The notes: a model not told the origin generated them from the sequence alone. A stretch of 64,000 nucleotides of DNA from Sarcomyxa edulis (GCA_009761415.1 QUOL01000015.1:310001-374000); one strand, 5' to 3'. Positions 1-13,464 are shown, counted from the stretch's first letter. Program-made: numbers and translations.

Positions 1-452
1 GTCTAGTCCATCATATCATGTATGTGTGTGTGCAAATTTCATGTTTTGTCCAGATATGTCGGGGCTTTGAGGGTCCTGGTCTGGTTGATATGTCTATGTC
101 TAAGTCATAATTGGCTTAAATCTTCTTCTATCTCGTATGATGCTGTTCTCTGAGCGCTAACGCGAAATTTCGGGATCCGCGACAATTCTCATCTCTTTCG
201 ATTGGCTCCCGCAATACAAGGCCATGGGTGGTACGCTGCTATCCCCCCCGTCTATCGCGATTTCATGTTCTCCGGTCACGTCTTCCGCCTATTATCGACT
301 CGTTCTGGGGAATCACGACGATATAATGTCCCGATAGTGTCGGTGCGATGTATCCAATAAATACTCCACCTTTCTATCGTCTTGTCTTCACTCCTCACTT
401 CCTCTTCCTCATCAAGCTCGAACTCAATCTCAATATCATAGTACCAGTAACC

Positions 453-1052
453 ATGCAGCTCACCAAATCGTTCTTCGCCCTTCTCGCAACGGTTACCGTG
501 ACTCTCTCACGAGCTGCCGCACTTCATAGCCTGAGTAGCTCAGAGATTGAGGTAGTTCATACGCTGTGGTACATTCAGCTTCGCGACTTATCCATATATT
601 TTGTTTTTCGTTCATACAGGCGCGTAAAGCGGACACCCCCGGTGGCGTTTTTCTCTGTACCGACATAAACTTCTCTGGTACCTGCCAATACTTCTCCCAA
701 CCCCTCGCTACATGTGTTACTCTCGAGGCTCCCTTCTCTGCGGCGGTCTCTAGCTTTGGACCTGACGCAGGTGCTATCTGTTACGGTATGTTATATTGAT
801 ATCTGGTCATTTGTAGTACGTGGCTGATTGGGTTCTCGTCCTTTTCTCTGATAGCGTATAGGTAAGTTCACTGCTTAGGGCTTCTACATCCCGCTTCGAA
901 TGATTGACTGATTGCTCTTTCACTGCAACAGAGAAGGCAGCTGTGACGAAGCCGAGTGGACCTTCACATACCCTGGAGACGCAACTGGAGGACTAGGAAA
1001 CAGCGATCCTTGGAATGATAAAATCACGAACTTTATGTGTTATGCCAACTGA
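453..1052 (+). CDS. Small secreted beta/gamma-crystallin-like protein
   Basis: The start codon opens a signal peptide (MQLTKSFFALLATVTVTLS, followed by an Ala-rich cleavage region). The mature protein is about 100 residues and has several cysteines (FLCTD, SGTCQYF, ATCVTL, AICYG, GSCDEAEW, NFMCYAN), as in small secreted crystallin-fold proteins of mushrooms. I see at least three introns: about 551-619 (gtagtt...acag), one starting at 787 and one ending at about 931. The last two flank a 7-nt exon at 855-861 (CGTATAG); only with this micro-exon does the reading frame continue into the conserved GSCDEAEWTFTYPGDATGG segment. The protein is likely extracellular; its function is unknown. The crystallin-like assignment rests on the Cys/aromatic pattern alone and is tentative, but the gene model itself is well supported. 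Confidence 0.72.
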
Positions 1053-1614
1053 ACGAGCAGAAGGTCAGTTTAATGCATGCCTTGTCCGAGATGTAAACTA
1101 ATGACTTGTTGTTGTCGCTGCAGGGTACGTTCAGCATTCCAAGTATCGGTGGCAAGTGCTAGCAGGAGACATGACGACCTTGATAGACGGTGATACGACT
1201 CGTAAAGGCATAGGGTGTGAAGGCACTTCTTTGATATTGAAATGGTTTACATGGACATGGACATTAGTAGATATCTTCTTTGGAAACACGTCGATTGAAG
1301 AATAAAGCGCGTTATGACTCTAAGGCGCGTAACAGGAATCACGTCACGTGAGCAGATATAACGCACTTAAGAGGTCAGATCCTGTCAGATCACGGTCACG
1401 GTGGCACGCTTTGAGCTGCTCTCGACTTTCAACTGAAGCAATTTCTTGCAACCCCGGACGGGCTTTGAGATCACATGCTGCAAATGACACCCTTCATATA
1501 CTATTCATTTGGTCCTAGTATTTGGACAAGAAGGCTGAAACGCATGATATCTGAAAGTACTTAGAGGGGATATACAAAAGCGTTCATATGATTCGAGAAC
1601 AAAACAAGCATAGC

Positions 1615-2799
1615 TCAAGCAGACGACCATTTGATGGCCGGCCATAGTCTGCGTGCTAGTAAGCGAGCTGGGGCTTTGCAACACGACTCTAGCAGACTTG
1701 TGAATCGTTGGCGTGCACACACCAAAACACTTCCCGAGGACCGAAAGACTATATATGAGAATCGAGGTGGGTAAGCGTGAGAGTAGACTGTGACTTGGGA
1801 AAACGTACGTGTTTTCAGTCTGTGGCTCCTGTTCGACGACTTCGACTTCGAGAATGCAGCTTCGTCGATCATACGAGCTCGTTGGATGGCACGGGCCTGA
1901 GACTCCTTTTCGAGCCTAGGAAAATGATCAGAAAGAAGTCTATTCACCGAGACTTGTAGCAAAGAGACACACTGTTCAAGATGAGCAATTTCCTGGAAAA
2001 AGTCTCTCGGATCAGCGGGATTCTTCACTGAGGAGAGGTCATAGGACATCTCAATAACAACCATAGTGTCCGGAGGACGTGTCATCTCGATGATAGCAGC
2101 AAAGATGTCTCTGATATCGTCCAGCGAGTCGTTTTCGTCATCATTGACAAGAGAGAGTGACCATACGACCCTACTTGCGGAGATGTGCTTTCATAGATCG
2201 GCGACGGTTCTCCAAGATTGACCTCGACAGAAATATCTATATTTGAGTCCTGACGAGAATGGATGCTATTGGTCATCGAATCGTCATCTTCTGGACTAGG
2301 AGGAGACGGATTGCTAGTTTGAATGAGATCTCCACGACGAAAATCATCCTCTCGCATGATCCGAGCGTGTCGGCTCATTTCGCTGACAGGTAGTTCTGCC
2401 GCAGAAGAATAGTCTTCGAATCTCTGCCGTACACGGACAGTGGTTTCGCAATAAAGCGACGGATGATAACAATCCGGCCAAGGTAATGGTTTCGATGGAC
2501 CCATCGGTTGGCGATCCAAGGGATGCTCAGTAGCTGGAGATATTGGGACACACATGTCTGGTTCCACGAACTCGTCGAGCATCCTAGACGGCAGCCCCTG
2601 TTTAGCGAGCCGGATAGTGTACGAATGGTATCGCGCATCCAAGTCAAAGACACTGACACCCTGGGTATGATGAGTAGAGACAATATACAGAAAATGGTTA
2701 GGTAGACTGTTCCAGAGATTCGAGAGTCGCGACAGAATCGATAGAGAATACGAAGTAGCATCCGAGCCTCGGCATAAGCGCTTCAGTCTCTTCAGTCAT
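1615..2799 (-). CDS. Unrecognised protein, paralogue of the gene at 20320-21551
   Basis: The first exon reads MTEETEALMPRLGCYFVF, nearly identical to the start of the + strand gene at 20320. Further shared blocks are a ARYHSY..RLAK segment, a MCVPISPATEHPL / MGPSKPLPWPDCYHPS segment and a RPPDTMVVIEMSYDL segment. Splicing is inferred at about 2701-2656 (short intron before VSVFDL) and before the RLEKESQARAI segment, which in the paralogue also follows an intron. Relative to the paralogue, about 35 codons are missing after LESL, where this copy has an intron instead, so the copies have diverged structurally. There is no signal peptide, membrane segment or domain I can name. The C-terminal end is chosen to match the paralogue frame (ARQRF / ARARL). 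Confidence 0.6.
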
Positions 2800-3271
2800 G
2801 GTGCAATGGTGGGTAATCTCCAGATTCGAAAGTGGAGGAGGGGCGATAGAACTTGAGACAAGTGAACGGACATTTGATAGCCTAGCTTGAGAGGGATATC
2901 TGTAGGAACATAACAAAAAGAGAGAACAAGAGTCAAAAGGTCGTCAAGCAACTTCGAACTAGAGATCAGAGGCTATGCTTCTCGAGAGAGTTGTATTGTT
3001 CTGATCGTACTTACCATCCACAAGCCTTGTTCTCTCTCAAGACCTTGTGATACGTACAATAGCTCTCGTTGATCAAGATTGACCGATACGGGCGTTAATG
3101 AGAAGTAAACACTTTATCACGGGCACGATTTTGAAACATCGAGCAACTCTTCTCAAGAAAAGGCAACTGCAGACGCATTCTGTAACGCGAAAAAGGGCTC
3201 ATTCAGTTCTTGGAGAGACAGAGAGGATGATGATATATGCTTGTATTTTCTGAATACCACATTCGCGTCTA

Positions 3272-6234
3272 TTAGAGTATAGCCCTCCGCCTCGACACGG
3301 GCTTGCTACGCTTGCGCTTCTTCCCTTGACCAAACGCATTGGCGCTTTTGAGATCACGTCCAAGCAAATCTTCTTTCTTGACTTCATAGATTCGTACCTA
3401 AAAATCCCAGTCAGTGTCAGTTTCCAAGTCGGTTCTTTTCTACAGCGAGAAGAGAGAATACTCACAATCCAGTTCTCGGAAGTGAATGCTTCGTCTAGAG
3501 TGGAGACGGACGATGAGTACACCTTGCGATTGGAAAGACGAATGGAATACATACCGAGGTAATCCAACGTAGGACCCACTTTTGGCACATTCTGGTTTCG
3601 TACACGGTCAACAGCCGTACCACCTCCGAAAAGCTCGTTGAAGCTTCAGGAATCAACGCCAGTCGATGATCAATAACGTATGTGACTCGAATCAGAATGC
3701 CACCACTCACCGATAATACGACATTTTATACATGAGACTGTTCTTCATCGCAGACGAAGCTTGGTCATCAATCCTATATTCACCTTGTGGTGTGAAGTAA
3801 TTGGGCTCCTGGATCTCATCGGGCCAGACGCCTTGTGCAATCCGGACCATCCACAAGAATTTGTTGATATCATCACCGGAATACCCGATGAGACCACCGA
3901 AGATGACCAGAACGTAGTCCACGTCGTGCTTGCGCAGAATGGGGTATGCCACTTCTTCCGAACTGGACATCGCTTTTCCGACAGTGGCGATGTGGGCTAT
4001 TCGGAAGTGCAAAGAAAACCAGGTCAATGTCAATGTCAAAACGGAGCGACCCAAACAGACCAGTAATGCTTACTATTATTCCAAGTATTATTGTCCACCA
4101 AAGTCGGTCGATCAGCCATCCCAGCGATTTGATACCCGTAATCCCACCAACTCATGACAACAGCGGTCTCCGGGGTGTTTTGACGAAGCCAATAATACGC
4201 TTCTCGGAAATCGTCGATGATATGCTGGCTGCCGTCAGGATTCGTGGAAGCGAGGACAACAGAAGGTGACGAGTACGCGCTGGATGTGACCCAAGTACAA
4301 TGGAAAACGAAGAACGAGAGCATGCCGAGGGCATTGATGATGACAGCTAGACGTGTGTCAAGGGCGAATATACCTTTGTTCTTAGGTGTATCGCCTTTTT
4401 TGGTTGGTGTGGTGGCGGAGACGAGGTCGGTGAGGGCGCCGGATGCGGATGATTGGGCGGCGGCAGTAGCAGCAGCTTTCTTAGACTTTTTAGTGGCGCC
4501 TGGGGAGGATCCATTGGACCCGGGAACACTCGACTCGTCGTTCTTCACATCCTCCAAATCTTCGGGCTGCGTGGGATCAATGTACGTGTCCAGAAGGGAC
4601 GAAAAGGCAACGGCGGCCGATACACAGACCACAGGCGTCAAAGTGAGCATGAGGCGAACCATGACACCTGCGAAGTAGCTGGCCATGACAGCATAGATGA
4701 TCACAAAAACGTGTTCATCGCGAAGATCACGGAAGCATAAGACAACACCGGCTGGGAAGAGGAAGATGAGGAATTGCAGGTCCATGAAGAAGGAAGGCCA
4801 TGCGGTTGGCTGATGTTCGGATACTGAAGCTATGATGGGGATATATCTTGCGTGCCGTTAGTGTTAGGATGTGAAGATATGAATATGACGAAATGTAGAG
4901 GGACAAACTTTTTAGCGTAACCAGTATCCCAAAGAGAGTAGAAGCGGCCGGTCCAGGGGGCAATCCACCCCTTGTAGGTCAGTCCTCCGAATGCAAGGGC
5001 GCCAACGACACCAGTAGTGACGACAGCAGCATATAAAAGGTCTTGGAACTGTTTGGACGAGAGGTGTGCGCGTACAAGTTGTGCGAAAGCGACAATTTGG
5101 AGGAGGCCGAATACAGCTATAATGTCTCAAGTATTAGAAGCTTGTAAAAATACGGAAAAATGTGATTCTGACCAAGGGCAGCCATGTGTTCACTGGTCCG
5201 GACAGGCTGGAACCCGACGAAGGGGACCTGCATACTGGCAAGAGTGCCAATCGCGTACCATGAGGAATAAGCGACATAAAGGCGGCTGGTAAATCGGCCC
5301 ATAAGGATAAGGACCAGAGCGTGCAGAGGGATCATGTTCGTGATGAAAACATATCCACCTGATAACGCAAGAAGAGCTATCAGTACCCAATCATACGCGT
5401 AGACAGGCGAAGCATACCCCAAGCAGCCACCATATAGAAGTAAAACACGGCAGCTATAGTGCCGAAGAACGCACTGCCTAATTTCAGGGCTTTGATCCAA
5501 CAGAAGAAGGTAAACATAAGCAAGAAGATAGCAATAGCCTCATTGTCGTATGAGCCTGCAACAGAACGTGATATGTAACCGGGAACGATGCCAATAAATG
5601 CGGCTGCTAAAAGACCGGCACTTTCATCTTTCAGCTCTTTTGTAAACCTGAGCGTGTCTGGTGAGTCTCACGGTATTAAAAATGGATCAGGAATACGTTA
5701 CTTACATGTAGGTAGCCCATGCAGTTAGAGCACTGAATCCGGGGGCTAGAAGCACGCATACATTTCTGATGTCGACTGGGAGATTGAGAGCGTGCAAGAG
5801 GTTGTATATGACACCACTGGTGGCCATGAGACCTGGGTAGATAGTACCGCCCACGACACGACCAAGAGGATACCAAGCTGTTGGATCAAACCAATTCCAG
5901 AATTCGTAGAACCCTTTGGATGCGAGTACTCGGGTTGCGCGACTGAAAAAGAAGAGTCAAACACAACTGGCAGCAGATTCTAATCACCAATATTACTCAC
6001 TAGTTGAACCATGGGTCGCTGAATGTGAGAAATATTTCAGAATGTACACAGACTCTCAGAACACATCACTACGCACAATTCGTGGATTATACTCTCAAAG
6101 TTGATGACAGCAAATAGACGCGAAGCTATAGCAGCACCAGAGATTAGCGAAAGAGCTACGATGCGCAATAGAGAAGCAGTATTTGCGACCGTCGCCGGCG
6201 AAAGGTCCGTAGGGAGTGGGTAGGCCGATGGCAT
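3272..6234 (-). CDS. STT3: Oligosaccharyltransferase catalytic subunit STT3
   Basis: This is the catalytic subunit of the ER oligosaccharyltransferase, which transfers the dolichol-linked glycan to Asn in N-X-S/T sites. Hallmarks are visible across the exons: N-terminal [16 protein letters not shown] joined by splicing to FDPWFNY (first luminal acidic motif), [56 protein letters not shown] and [20 protein letters not shown]. The catalytic [20 protein letters not shown] motif follows, then [19 protein letters not shown]. The last exon ends in a basic tail ([14 protein letters not shown]) before the stop at 3272. At least eight introns are present. The first ATG in frame is at 6234; upstream extension has only a TTG. 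A Ser/Ala/Lys-rich luminal insertion (about 4380-4560) is longer than in yeast. Length and order fit the family. Confidence 0.95.
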
Positions 6235-6412
6235 GGCCGATGTCGAGAACAATGCCCTCAGATATTCGACAAGATTTTGTCAGAAAGTGCACGAAGATTC
6301 AGAAAGATAACTGAGGGAGTAAAGACGAGTCGACGACGTGTCGCTGCGCGTTCAAAGTCGGCTTATGTCATCGGTCTATATTTATCACATAGTACTATTA
6401 TTGGCTACTATA

Positions 6413-8448
6413 CTACTCAGAGTGCATCTCACGTCGCTTGGCCTCTTCTTGATTTCTTTCAATACCTCTCTGCACTTCCTTGTCCCAGTCGGTACCGAAC
6501 CAGACAACACAGTATTCTCCTGTTCCAACCAAGAAAAGTGCAACGACTTGACCTATAAGCAGATTAGTATACAGTATCGACACTAAGTGTCAATGGTACT
6601 AACCGATCCATAGACCTTGTAGACCCAAGTGGGTACGAGCATTGAATGCGAGTGCAATGCCCAAAGGGAGCGCAAGAACATAATATGCGACAAGATTGAA
6701 TAGTGCGCCCAGATGTTGCCGACCTATGCAGATATTGAGCGTAGACCTCAAGAGAAACAGAGAAGTTCCACACCTTGCCCACGCAAAACGCCACCACACG
6801 AGCCAGCGAGGCCATCTGCAACCTGGAAAGACGCGACGAGAGGCATAACCTTACTAACAAGGTCAACGACGTCTTCATCATCACTGAAGAGGTAGCCGTA
6901 GACCTATTCCGGAAGTAAGTATGAATGCAATTCATTCTAAAGGATATACACACATCTTTGGTCGCAATCATGACGACCATGACGACAAGACCAACAATGA
7001 CACTCATCAACGCAGACGCGTGTGCAGCATATTTTGCACCAACAGCCGATCGAGATCCAATGAGGTTCCCGACACGAGCAGAGGCAGCAACACCAATTCC
7101 GAAAGGTATCGTGTTTAAAACTATGACGATCAAAAGTCAGCGAGGCCGCAAAAAAAGAAGACCAAGTATTGGAAGGCGCACTCTGATCTGTTGTCATTAT
7201 GACGGATTGGGCAGCAAGTGGAATAGAGCCCAAACGGCCAGCTGCCAACGCTACGATCTCAAAGGCCGCCCTGACGAGAGTTATCAGGATCACTCCATTT
7301 TATAGCAGCGTAATGCGGTCGACTAACCATTCCGTGCCCACCATGAGGATACCAGGTAATGCCAGCTTGAGGAACAACCAGCAACTCCTCATATCGACCA
7401 CAATCTTGAGCTGGAATCCGCCCCAAGTCCCATTTCGCGTGTGCGTAGGGGAATAATACGTGACGATGACCAAGATGAAGAAACACATCCAGTATGTGAT
7501 GCTAAGCGCTACCGGGGATCCAAGTAGGTCAAGAGAGGTATAATGGATGAGAAAAATGTTCATGGCGATGTTGATCGGCGACATGATCAACAGGACGAGA
7601 GTAGATGCTCCCATAATTCCTACATGGGGACATGTTTCAGTGGCTTACAGAGAACGAGAGAACAGTTGTACAGACCTTGACATTGCAGATATTTCTTAAG
7701 ACTCTCAAATGCGACATATCCAGGAGATCCCATGATCAAAACGCGTAAAAATCGCTGCACATCGCGGCTCAGATCTTCCGGTTGACCAAGCGCAAGTAAC
7801 ACTGGCTCGATGAAGGTCCAAAGAACGCAAACAGGAATAAGCAGAATCCACAAAAGCAAAATGCATCGTTGAAGATGGATCGAAAGATCCGTGGGCCGAG
7901 TGCCGCCTGTAAATGCCTGAGATCCAAGTGTATCGAGGGCCGTGGTACCCCCGAGAGCGATACACCAACCTGAATAACGTAAAACAAAACTAGACGTGGG
8001 ATCATCCTTTTTAAGGGGGAAATTAAAAGAATTGTGTACTAGCCAGTTACAAAAGCAAACATGAGCCCAAAAGCAGCTACTGAGAGCTCCTCGGGCCCCA
8101 GGCGACCTGCGACCAATATGGAGACAGTTTGGATGGAATTTTGCAAGATATATGAGAGGATAACTGTATGTATTAATGGTAAGTTTCTGAAGTTTCTTTC
8201 TCGAGCTTTCTCGAGCGAGTAAAGTTTCGACGCTCACCGGGGATCGAATCCACGAACAAGGATGAGAAAAGCTTAAAATCCAGGTTCAACGCGCCAACCT
8301 CGTGGTTCTCACCACCTGCCTCAACGGGATGGCTGTATTCGGTCAGGGTAGATGAGGAGGATGGGGAAGCATGCTCGACACTTCGACGGTCTGGCGAAGG
8401 ATCCTTTCGTAGAAGAGGCTCTCTTTCAGCGGCGGATGAAGGTGACAT
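6413..8448 (-). CDS. MATE-family multidrug/toxin extrusion transporter
   Basis: A polytopic membrane protein of the multi-antimicrobial extrusion family, expected to export organic cations or drugs by H+ or Na+ antiport at the plasma or vacuolar membrane. The start at 8448 gives [18 protein letters not shown], a cytosolic leader with an acidic/dileucine-type EREPLL sequence often seen in vacuolar or endosomal sorting. Typical MATE segments follow in order: [82 protein letters not shown] and [20 protein letters not shown]. The final exon ends [14 protein letters not shown] then TAG at 6413. There are several short introns. Neighbouring STT3 is on the same strand but separated by about 180 bp. 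The family call is firm; the substrate is unknown. Confidence 0.92.
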
Positions 8449-8936
8449 TCGTACAGTAGCCTGTTGGCTGGGGGGTAATGACGAAGGGATCGGGTTCGGT
8501 CTATCTCCTGGTCCTCCAGTCTTATTGAATTTGAATCCTTCACGGGAAAGGCAAGGTCCTGTCTGTCGGTTCTAAGATCTCATTACTGACTTTAGAACTC
8601 ACAGATCGATTTGGAATTACCTCCCTCATTTTTTACGATAGCGCAATCTGTGCCTAATCGTTTGACCTACTTTTTGCGAATGAACTCTGATAGGGTATAA
8701 TATGTGCTACTATCTACCCTCGTGGCCGATCGCCTCAAGGCAAAACACGACTCCGCTCATTCCCAAAACTTGCCTCATTTTCCCGGGTCCTCCTGGGTCT
8801 CATGCCGTTATCCGTCATGAGATCCAATATTTTATTTGTTATTTCGCCTAGCTAATCGCCTTTTAACAGACCCAGCTTTCGGACTTGTGGTCTTCTGAAC
8901 TACCCCCCAGTTTCTCTCTCTAATTTCCTGCTCATC

Positions 8937-10577
8937 ATGAAACTTTTGTCCTCTGCTGTGTCTTGCACCCTCCTTGCGGCTTCTGTCGTGGCCCATGATC
9001 ACCACCACACCGAACAGATTCCTCTGGACTATGTTCGCTTCCCTTATGAGGCTACCTACCAGGGTAGCGGCGGTGAAGGTAATCTTCCCTCTATTCCGCG
9101 ACTATATGGGAATCTCATATTCGTACCCAGTGACTGCTGATGCCATTTTCTCTGGCATAACCACGTTCGCAAAGCTGCCATGGGTTCAATGCCTCACCAG
9201 GGAGCGCCACATCCCCTTCGACATTGCATTCATCGGCGCCCCCTTCGTAAGCTAACTAAACTATACCATATGCTCCGTTCACTGATCCATGAATGATAGG
9301 ACACTGGAACATCGTACCGTCCCGGAGCTCGCTTCGGTCCAGCCGGTATCCGTGCGGGTTCCCGTCGTTTGACACTCTATGGAGGATATAATGTTCCCCT
9401 CGAGGTCAATCCCTTCCGGTCTGGTCTTAGGATCGTTGATTGTGGAGATATCCCCGTTACGTGAGTTTCTGTCATTCCAATGTGAAGTTGCATCCAAATT
9501 AATCGTCATACATCAGTCCTTACGATAACAAGTATGCCATCCAACAAATCGAGGATGGACACAAGGCCCTTTTACAGCGCGAGACTTACTCCCCCTTGGG
9601 CAACGATTCTGTTACCGGCGAGCCACTTACTCCTATCTCTCTGGACGGCAAGCACCATCCTAGGATCATTACCCTTGGTGGTGATCACACCATCGTCCTT
9701 CCTCTGCTCCGGTCCATCTACTCGGCCTACGGTCCCATCAGTGTCATCCATTTCGACTCTCACCTTGACACCTGGAAGCCTTCAGTATTCGGAGGAGCCC
9801 CTTCCGATCAAGCGGCTATCAACCATGGAACTTACTTCTACTGGGCTAGCCAGGAGGGTCTAATCCAAAACGGAACATCAATTGCAAGTATTTTTTTGTT
9901 CCAAGCCTCTCCCATCCACGTTCCTTGCTCTCTCCTTTAGTCGAACACTTTGATCCTAGTTTGTTCTTTGAATAGCACGGTGCCATCAGGACTACACTTT
10001 CCGGTCCGGAAGACTACGAAAATGACGACGCCTCTGGTTTCCAAAGGATCGAAGCACGCGAGATCGATACCATTGGTATGTACCGCGCTATCCCCTTCCT
10101 TCAAATCTCGTTTCTTATTTCTTCTTCTTTTCTTTAGGTACTGAAGGTATCATCAAAAAAATTCGAGAGACTGTAGGCGACACGCCCGTATATCTCTCGA
10201 TTGATGTTCGTACCCTCCTTCGCTTCGCGTCTTCTGAATCTGACTCGAAGTTATCTTAGATCGATTCTATTGACCCTGCCTTTGCTCCTGCCACTGGAAC
10301 CCCCGAGACCGGTGGATGGTCCACTCGTGAACTTCGAACTATTCTCCGAGGTCTCGACGGGCTCCACATCGTGTCGGCAGACATTGTCGAAGTTGCTCCA
10401 GCATATGATACTAACGCCGAGTTGACCACTATGGCTGCCGCTGATGTGAGAACGTTTTCCTGATTCCCAATCGTTCTCATGGCTGACTTTTCCGCGCGAT
10501 TCAAGGTCCTCTTCGAGGTCATCAGCGTGATGGCTAAAACCCCTTTAGGTAAGGTCGTGGTTAAGAAATCCGACTAA
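8937..10577 (+). CDS. Secreted agmatinase/arginase-like ureohydrolase
   Basis: A Mn2+-dependent ureohydrolase (guanidino-group hydrolysis releasing urea). The metal-binding signatures are all present: [18 protein letters not shown] (DxHxD) and, across a splice site, [19 protein letters not shown] followed by TGGW. An N-terminal signal peptide ([19 protein letters not shown]) then a His-rich HDHHHTE stretch precedes the catalytic domain, so the enzyme is probably secreted, unlike cytosolic arginase. About six or seven introns of 50-70 nt occur. The 3' end is uncertain: read-through gives GKVVVKKSD and TAA at 10577; using the GTAAGG at 10549 as a donor would lengthen the protein to about 10687. 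Agmatinase is preferred over arginase from the general layout; the substrate was not tested. Confidence 0.88.
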
Positions 10578-11220
10578 GGGTGTAAAATGCGAGCAGGAAA
10601 CTCCTCGATGAGGCTGCATTCGATTATTCTACCCATATGCTGTATCCTGTTATCTCTATGCGTTTCCCAAAATGAATCAATTATATGAATCTATATCACT
10701 TAGTTATACACGCCTCTGAATTCGACTTGTCCCTTCCAAAAAATCTGAGCAGCAGTACCGAACGTTTGTCGACTGAAATTCTTCTTGTTCGTATCGGGCC
10801 CGAGACTCCGATAACGTTAGTTTATGTTGGCTCTGATTGGCTCTGGACAAGTATATCGAATTGGCCAAAACATCTCCCCAGACCCCAAGACGCCCACTAT
10901 CTATCCTTATCTATATCACATCAACATCGCGCGGTGTTGGAAATCTATGTATACGCGATCGTGTTATCTTCCCGCCGGGAACTTTAGAGAAAGAATCGAA
11001 GCTGCACGAAGAATTCGAAGGATTCGAAGGTGCCCTACATAGGGCAAGAAGAGCGACACGGTACATCAAGAAGTGAGAGCTGCAGTGAGAACCAACACAA
11101 TTTATCCGAAAGCAATGCATGAACTTTTGTGTCCATATTCATAATTGACATGGTTTCGGTAATTAAACGGAGGGTCAGTACATAAAGATTAGTCTACAGA
11201 GGCTAAGCAATGACATCTTA
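10578..11220. other. Intergenic region, convergent genes
   Basis: Lies between the 3' ends of the + strand ureohydrolase and the - strand permease. Short open frames occur on both strands but none has splice-consistent continuation, a recognisable domain or a leader. I see no gene here. Confidence 0.6.
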
Positions 11221-13464
11221 CTACTCGGACTCAGAAATATCCTTCTCGTCCACTGAGGCGGTCGAAGTGTCGGTCGTGATATTCCTGATGGGCCCATGGA
11301 ACCATTTATAGGCAGACACCATCCAGGATACTGTCGCGAATAAGAACACGGCCCCAATGATCACGATGGCAAAGTCTATAAACAAAATCAACCTCAGGAT
11401 AGCTAGAGTCGAAAAGGAGTACGTACTCATATCCTGCGGAGTGGTAGTCTGTCCGGGAGGGAAGAAGAGCATTACGACAATGAACACAACCCAGGAAACG
11501 GCGATGGTGCCACAAGGGATGGCCCACCGACCCAGACTGAATGGTCCCGGGACAAGTTTGCCTCGGCCGGAAGTTATACGAAGGAAGATAGGAACCACAT
11601 ATGACGTGTAGAGACCAATAACAGATGCTCTAGAGAAAGTATAGTCAATTAACGAGTCCCACGTATGGGCTCAAATAAACGGTCCATACCCTGCAAGTGA
11701 GGTCAAAGCCGTCTCAGAGAATCCGAGGAGTCCACAGATACCAGCTACAACCATAACAAGCCATACGGCATTGACAGGAGTTTGCGTGCGGCTGTTCATC
11801 TGTTTCCACCAGCGAGAACCAGGGAGAGCATTGTCTCTTGCGCTACACAGGAAAGGTTAGTGTGTGAACAAAAAGAAACGGTCTCACGACGTACAAGGCA
11901 AAGACAACACGAGATGCATCGACACCTTGAGCAGCACCTGTGACGTACTAGAAATGCTATGAGTGAGAATTTCATGACTAGACGGTCGAGACAATTCAGT
12001 ACCTGGACGACGATAATGAAAGACCAGATGGCAAGCATCCCTCTCTTTCCGAGCACATCGAGGAACAACTGGCCCATTGGCAAGGGCAAGTCACTGCCTA
12101 GAAGTGAGGAGACGGAAGTAATAGCAAACGAAGAAGCAATCAACAAGATCCAGCCGAAACTCGCAGTAGCTCCGACGCCAATCAATATAGCAATCGGTGC
12201 AGCGCGAGCGGCTCCTGAAACTTCTTCTGCAATATGAGCGGCAGAATCGTCTTCATGAGGGAAAATAATTGTCAGCTATGTAGTCAGCGAAGAGTAAGAT
12301 CTGCTTACATCCAGTCAGAGTCCACATCGGCGCGGTGAATGCAAGCAGGAATGCCCAGCCGTCTGAATATGAGAGATTAGTTTCAGTCGGCCGAGGGAAA
12401 ATATCATGTGCTCACTGTTAGCCCAGCCAGTGTTGTTCTCGAACAAAGTGAACGCATCTTTGGTGGAAACTTTGTTGTCACCAGAGGCAACGAGAAGCGC
12501 GATTATAGCCGCAATGGTCGTACCGACTGGAAAGCACGAACTAGGATCAAAAGTCGGTTCGAAATAGGAAGCTACTCGCCATTTATGAGGACGTAGAATA
12601 GATTCAAACGGGCCAAAATTGTGGTAGCGGCAGAGCAGACTAATCCATGCGAGAACAAGATGGCTAACAGAATTCCGAATGTCGCTCCAGTGCCCAGGAC
12701 CGTAGAACCGTTAGAACTGACGGCTATTGCGGTGGTAATCATCTGGGCGCTGAGAACGAGGAGTTAGAGCGACGAAGGTAGCTAAAGCATGGCTGTAACA
12801 TACCACGTGAAATCGATGGAGCATACTAATGTGATCTGACCTATGTAGGGAGCCAAGCCATTAGAACGAACTGTGAACATGAGATAGCTAGGTAAAACTG
12901 ACCGGTAATATTGGCCCACCCTGTGATCCAGCTCGCCAGAGCGGAGTACTTGGGAGGGGCCATCTTAGCCGAGAAGTAGTATAGCCCCGCGCTCGTCCTA
13001 AGTATGCAGGGTCAGATACGATGATCGAAGACTTTAGAAGTGCTGTATCGTCCAACTTACGGCATTGATGACGCCAGTTCTGCCATGGACATCGCGACGA
13101 ACATGACGAAGATACTGGGAATGAACCAACCCCAGACCAGGCCGACATGACCTCCGCTGACCAGCCCAAAAGAGAGTGTGGACGATACTGAGGCGACCAC
13201 GCCCATTATCGACATGGAGAAACATACAGTTTCTATCAACTATCGGACGATGAATATCCTGGAAACAGCATACAAATAAATAAGTGACCGTACCGAAAAT
13301 TCACGCTTGAACTCGCTCTTATAGCCAAGTTCAGCTAACAGAACGTCGTCGGCGTGTCTGAGAGATTGTTCATCGTCGTGGGCGACGACAGTCTGAACAA
13401 GACTGTTATCCTTCTCGGACTTGTTCATCGTTGGCGAAGATAAGAAGGAAGGGTCAGAAGCCAT
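11221..13464 (-). CDS. Amino-acid/GABA/choline permease (APC superfamily)
   Basis: A 12-TM proton symporter of the fungal GABA/choline permease group. The ATG at 13464 opens a cytosolic N-terminus (MASDPSFLSSPTMNKSEKDN) with an ADDVLLAELGYKSEFKREFS segment, the usual lead-in to TM1. Transmembrane blocks follow: CFSMSIMGVVASVSSTLSFG, VWGWFIPSIFVMFVAMSMAE, ASWITGWANITGQITLVCSI, GWAFLLAFTAPMWT with a conserved acidic/hydroxylated DDSAAHIAEEVSGAARAAP loop, and IPCGTIAVSWVVFIVVMLFF. The cytosolic tail ends VDEKDISESE then TAG. About ten short introns. The family is clear from the loop and TM1-2 motifs; whether it carries GABA, choline or other amino compounds is inference. Confidence 0.9.
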
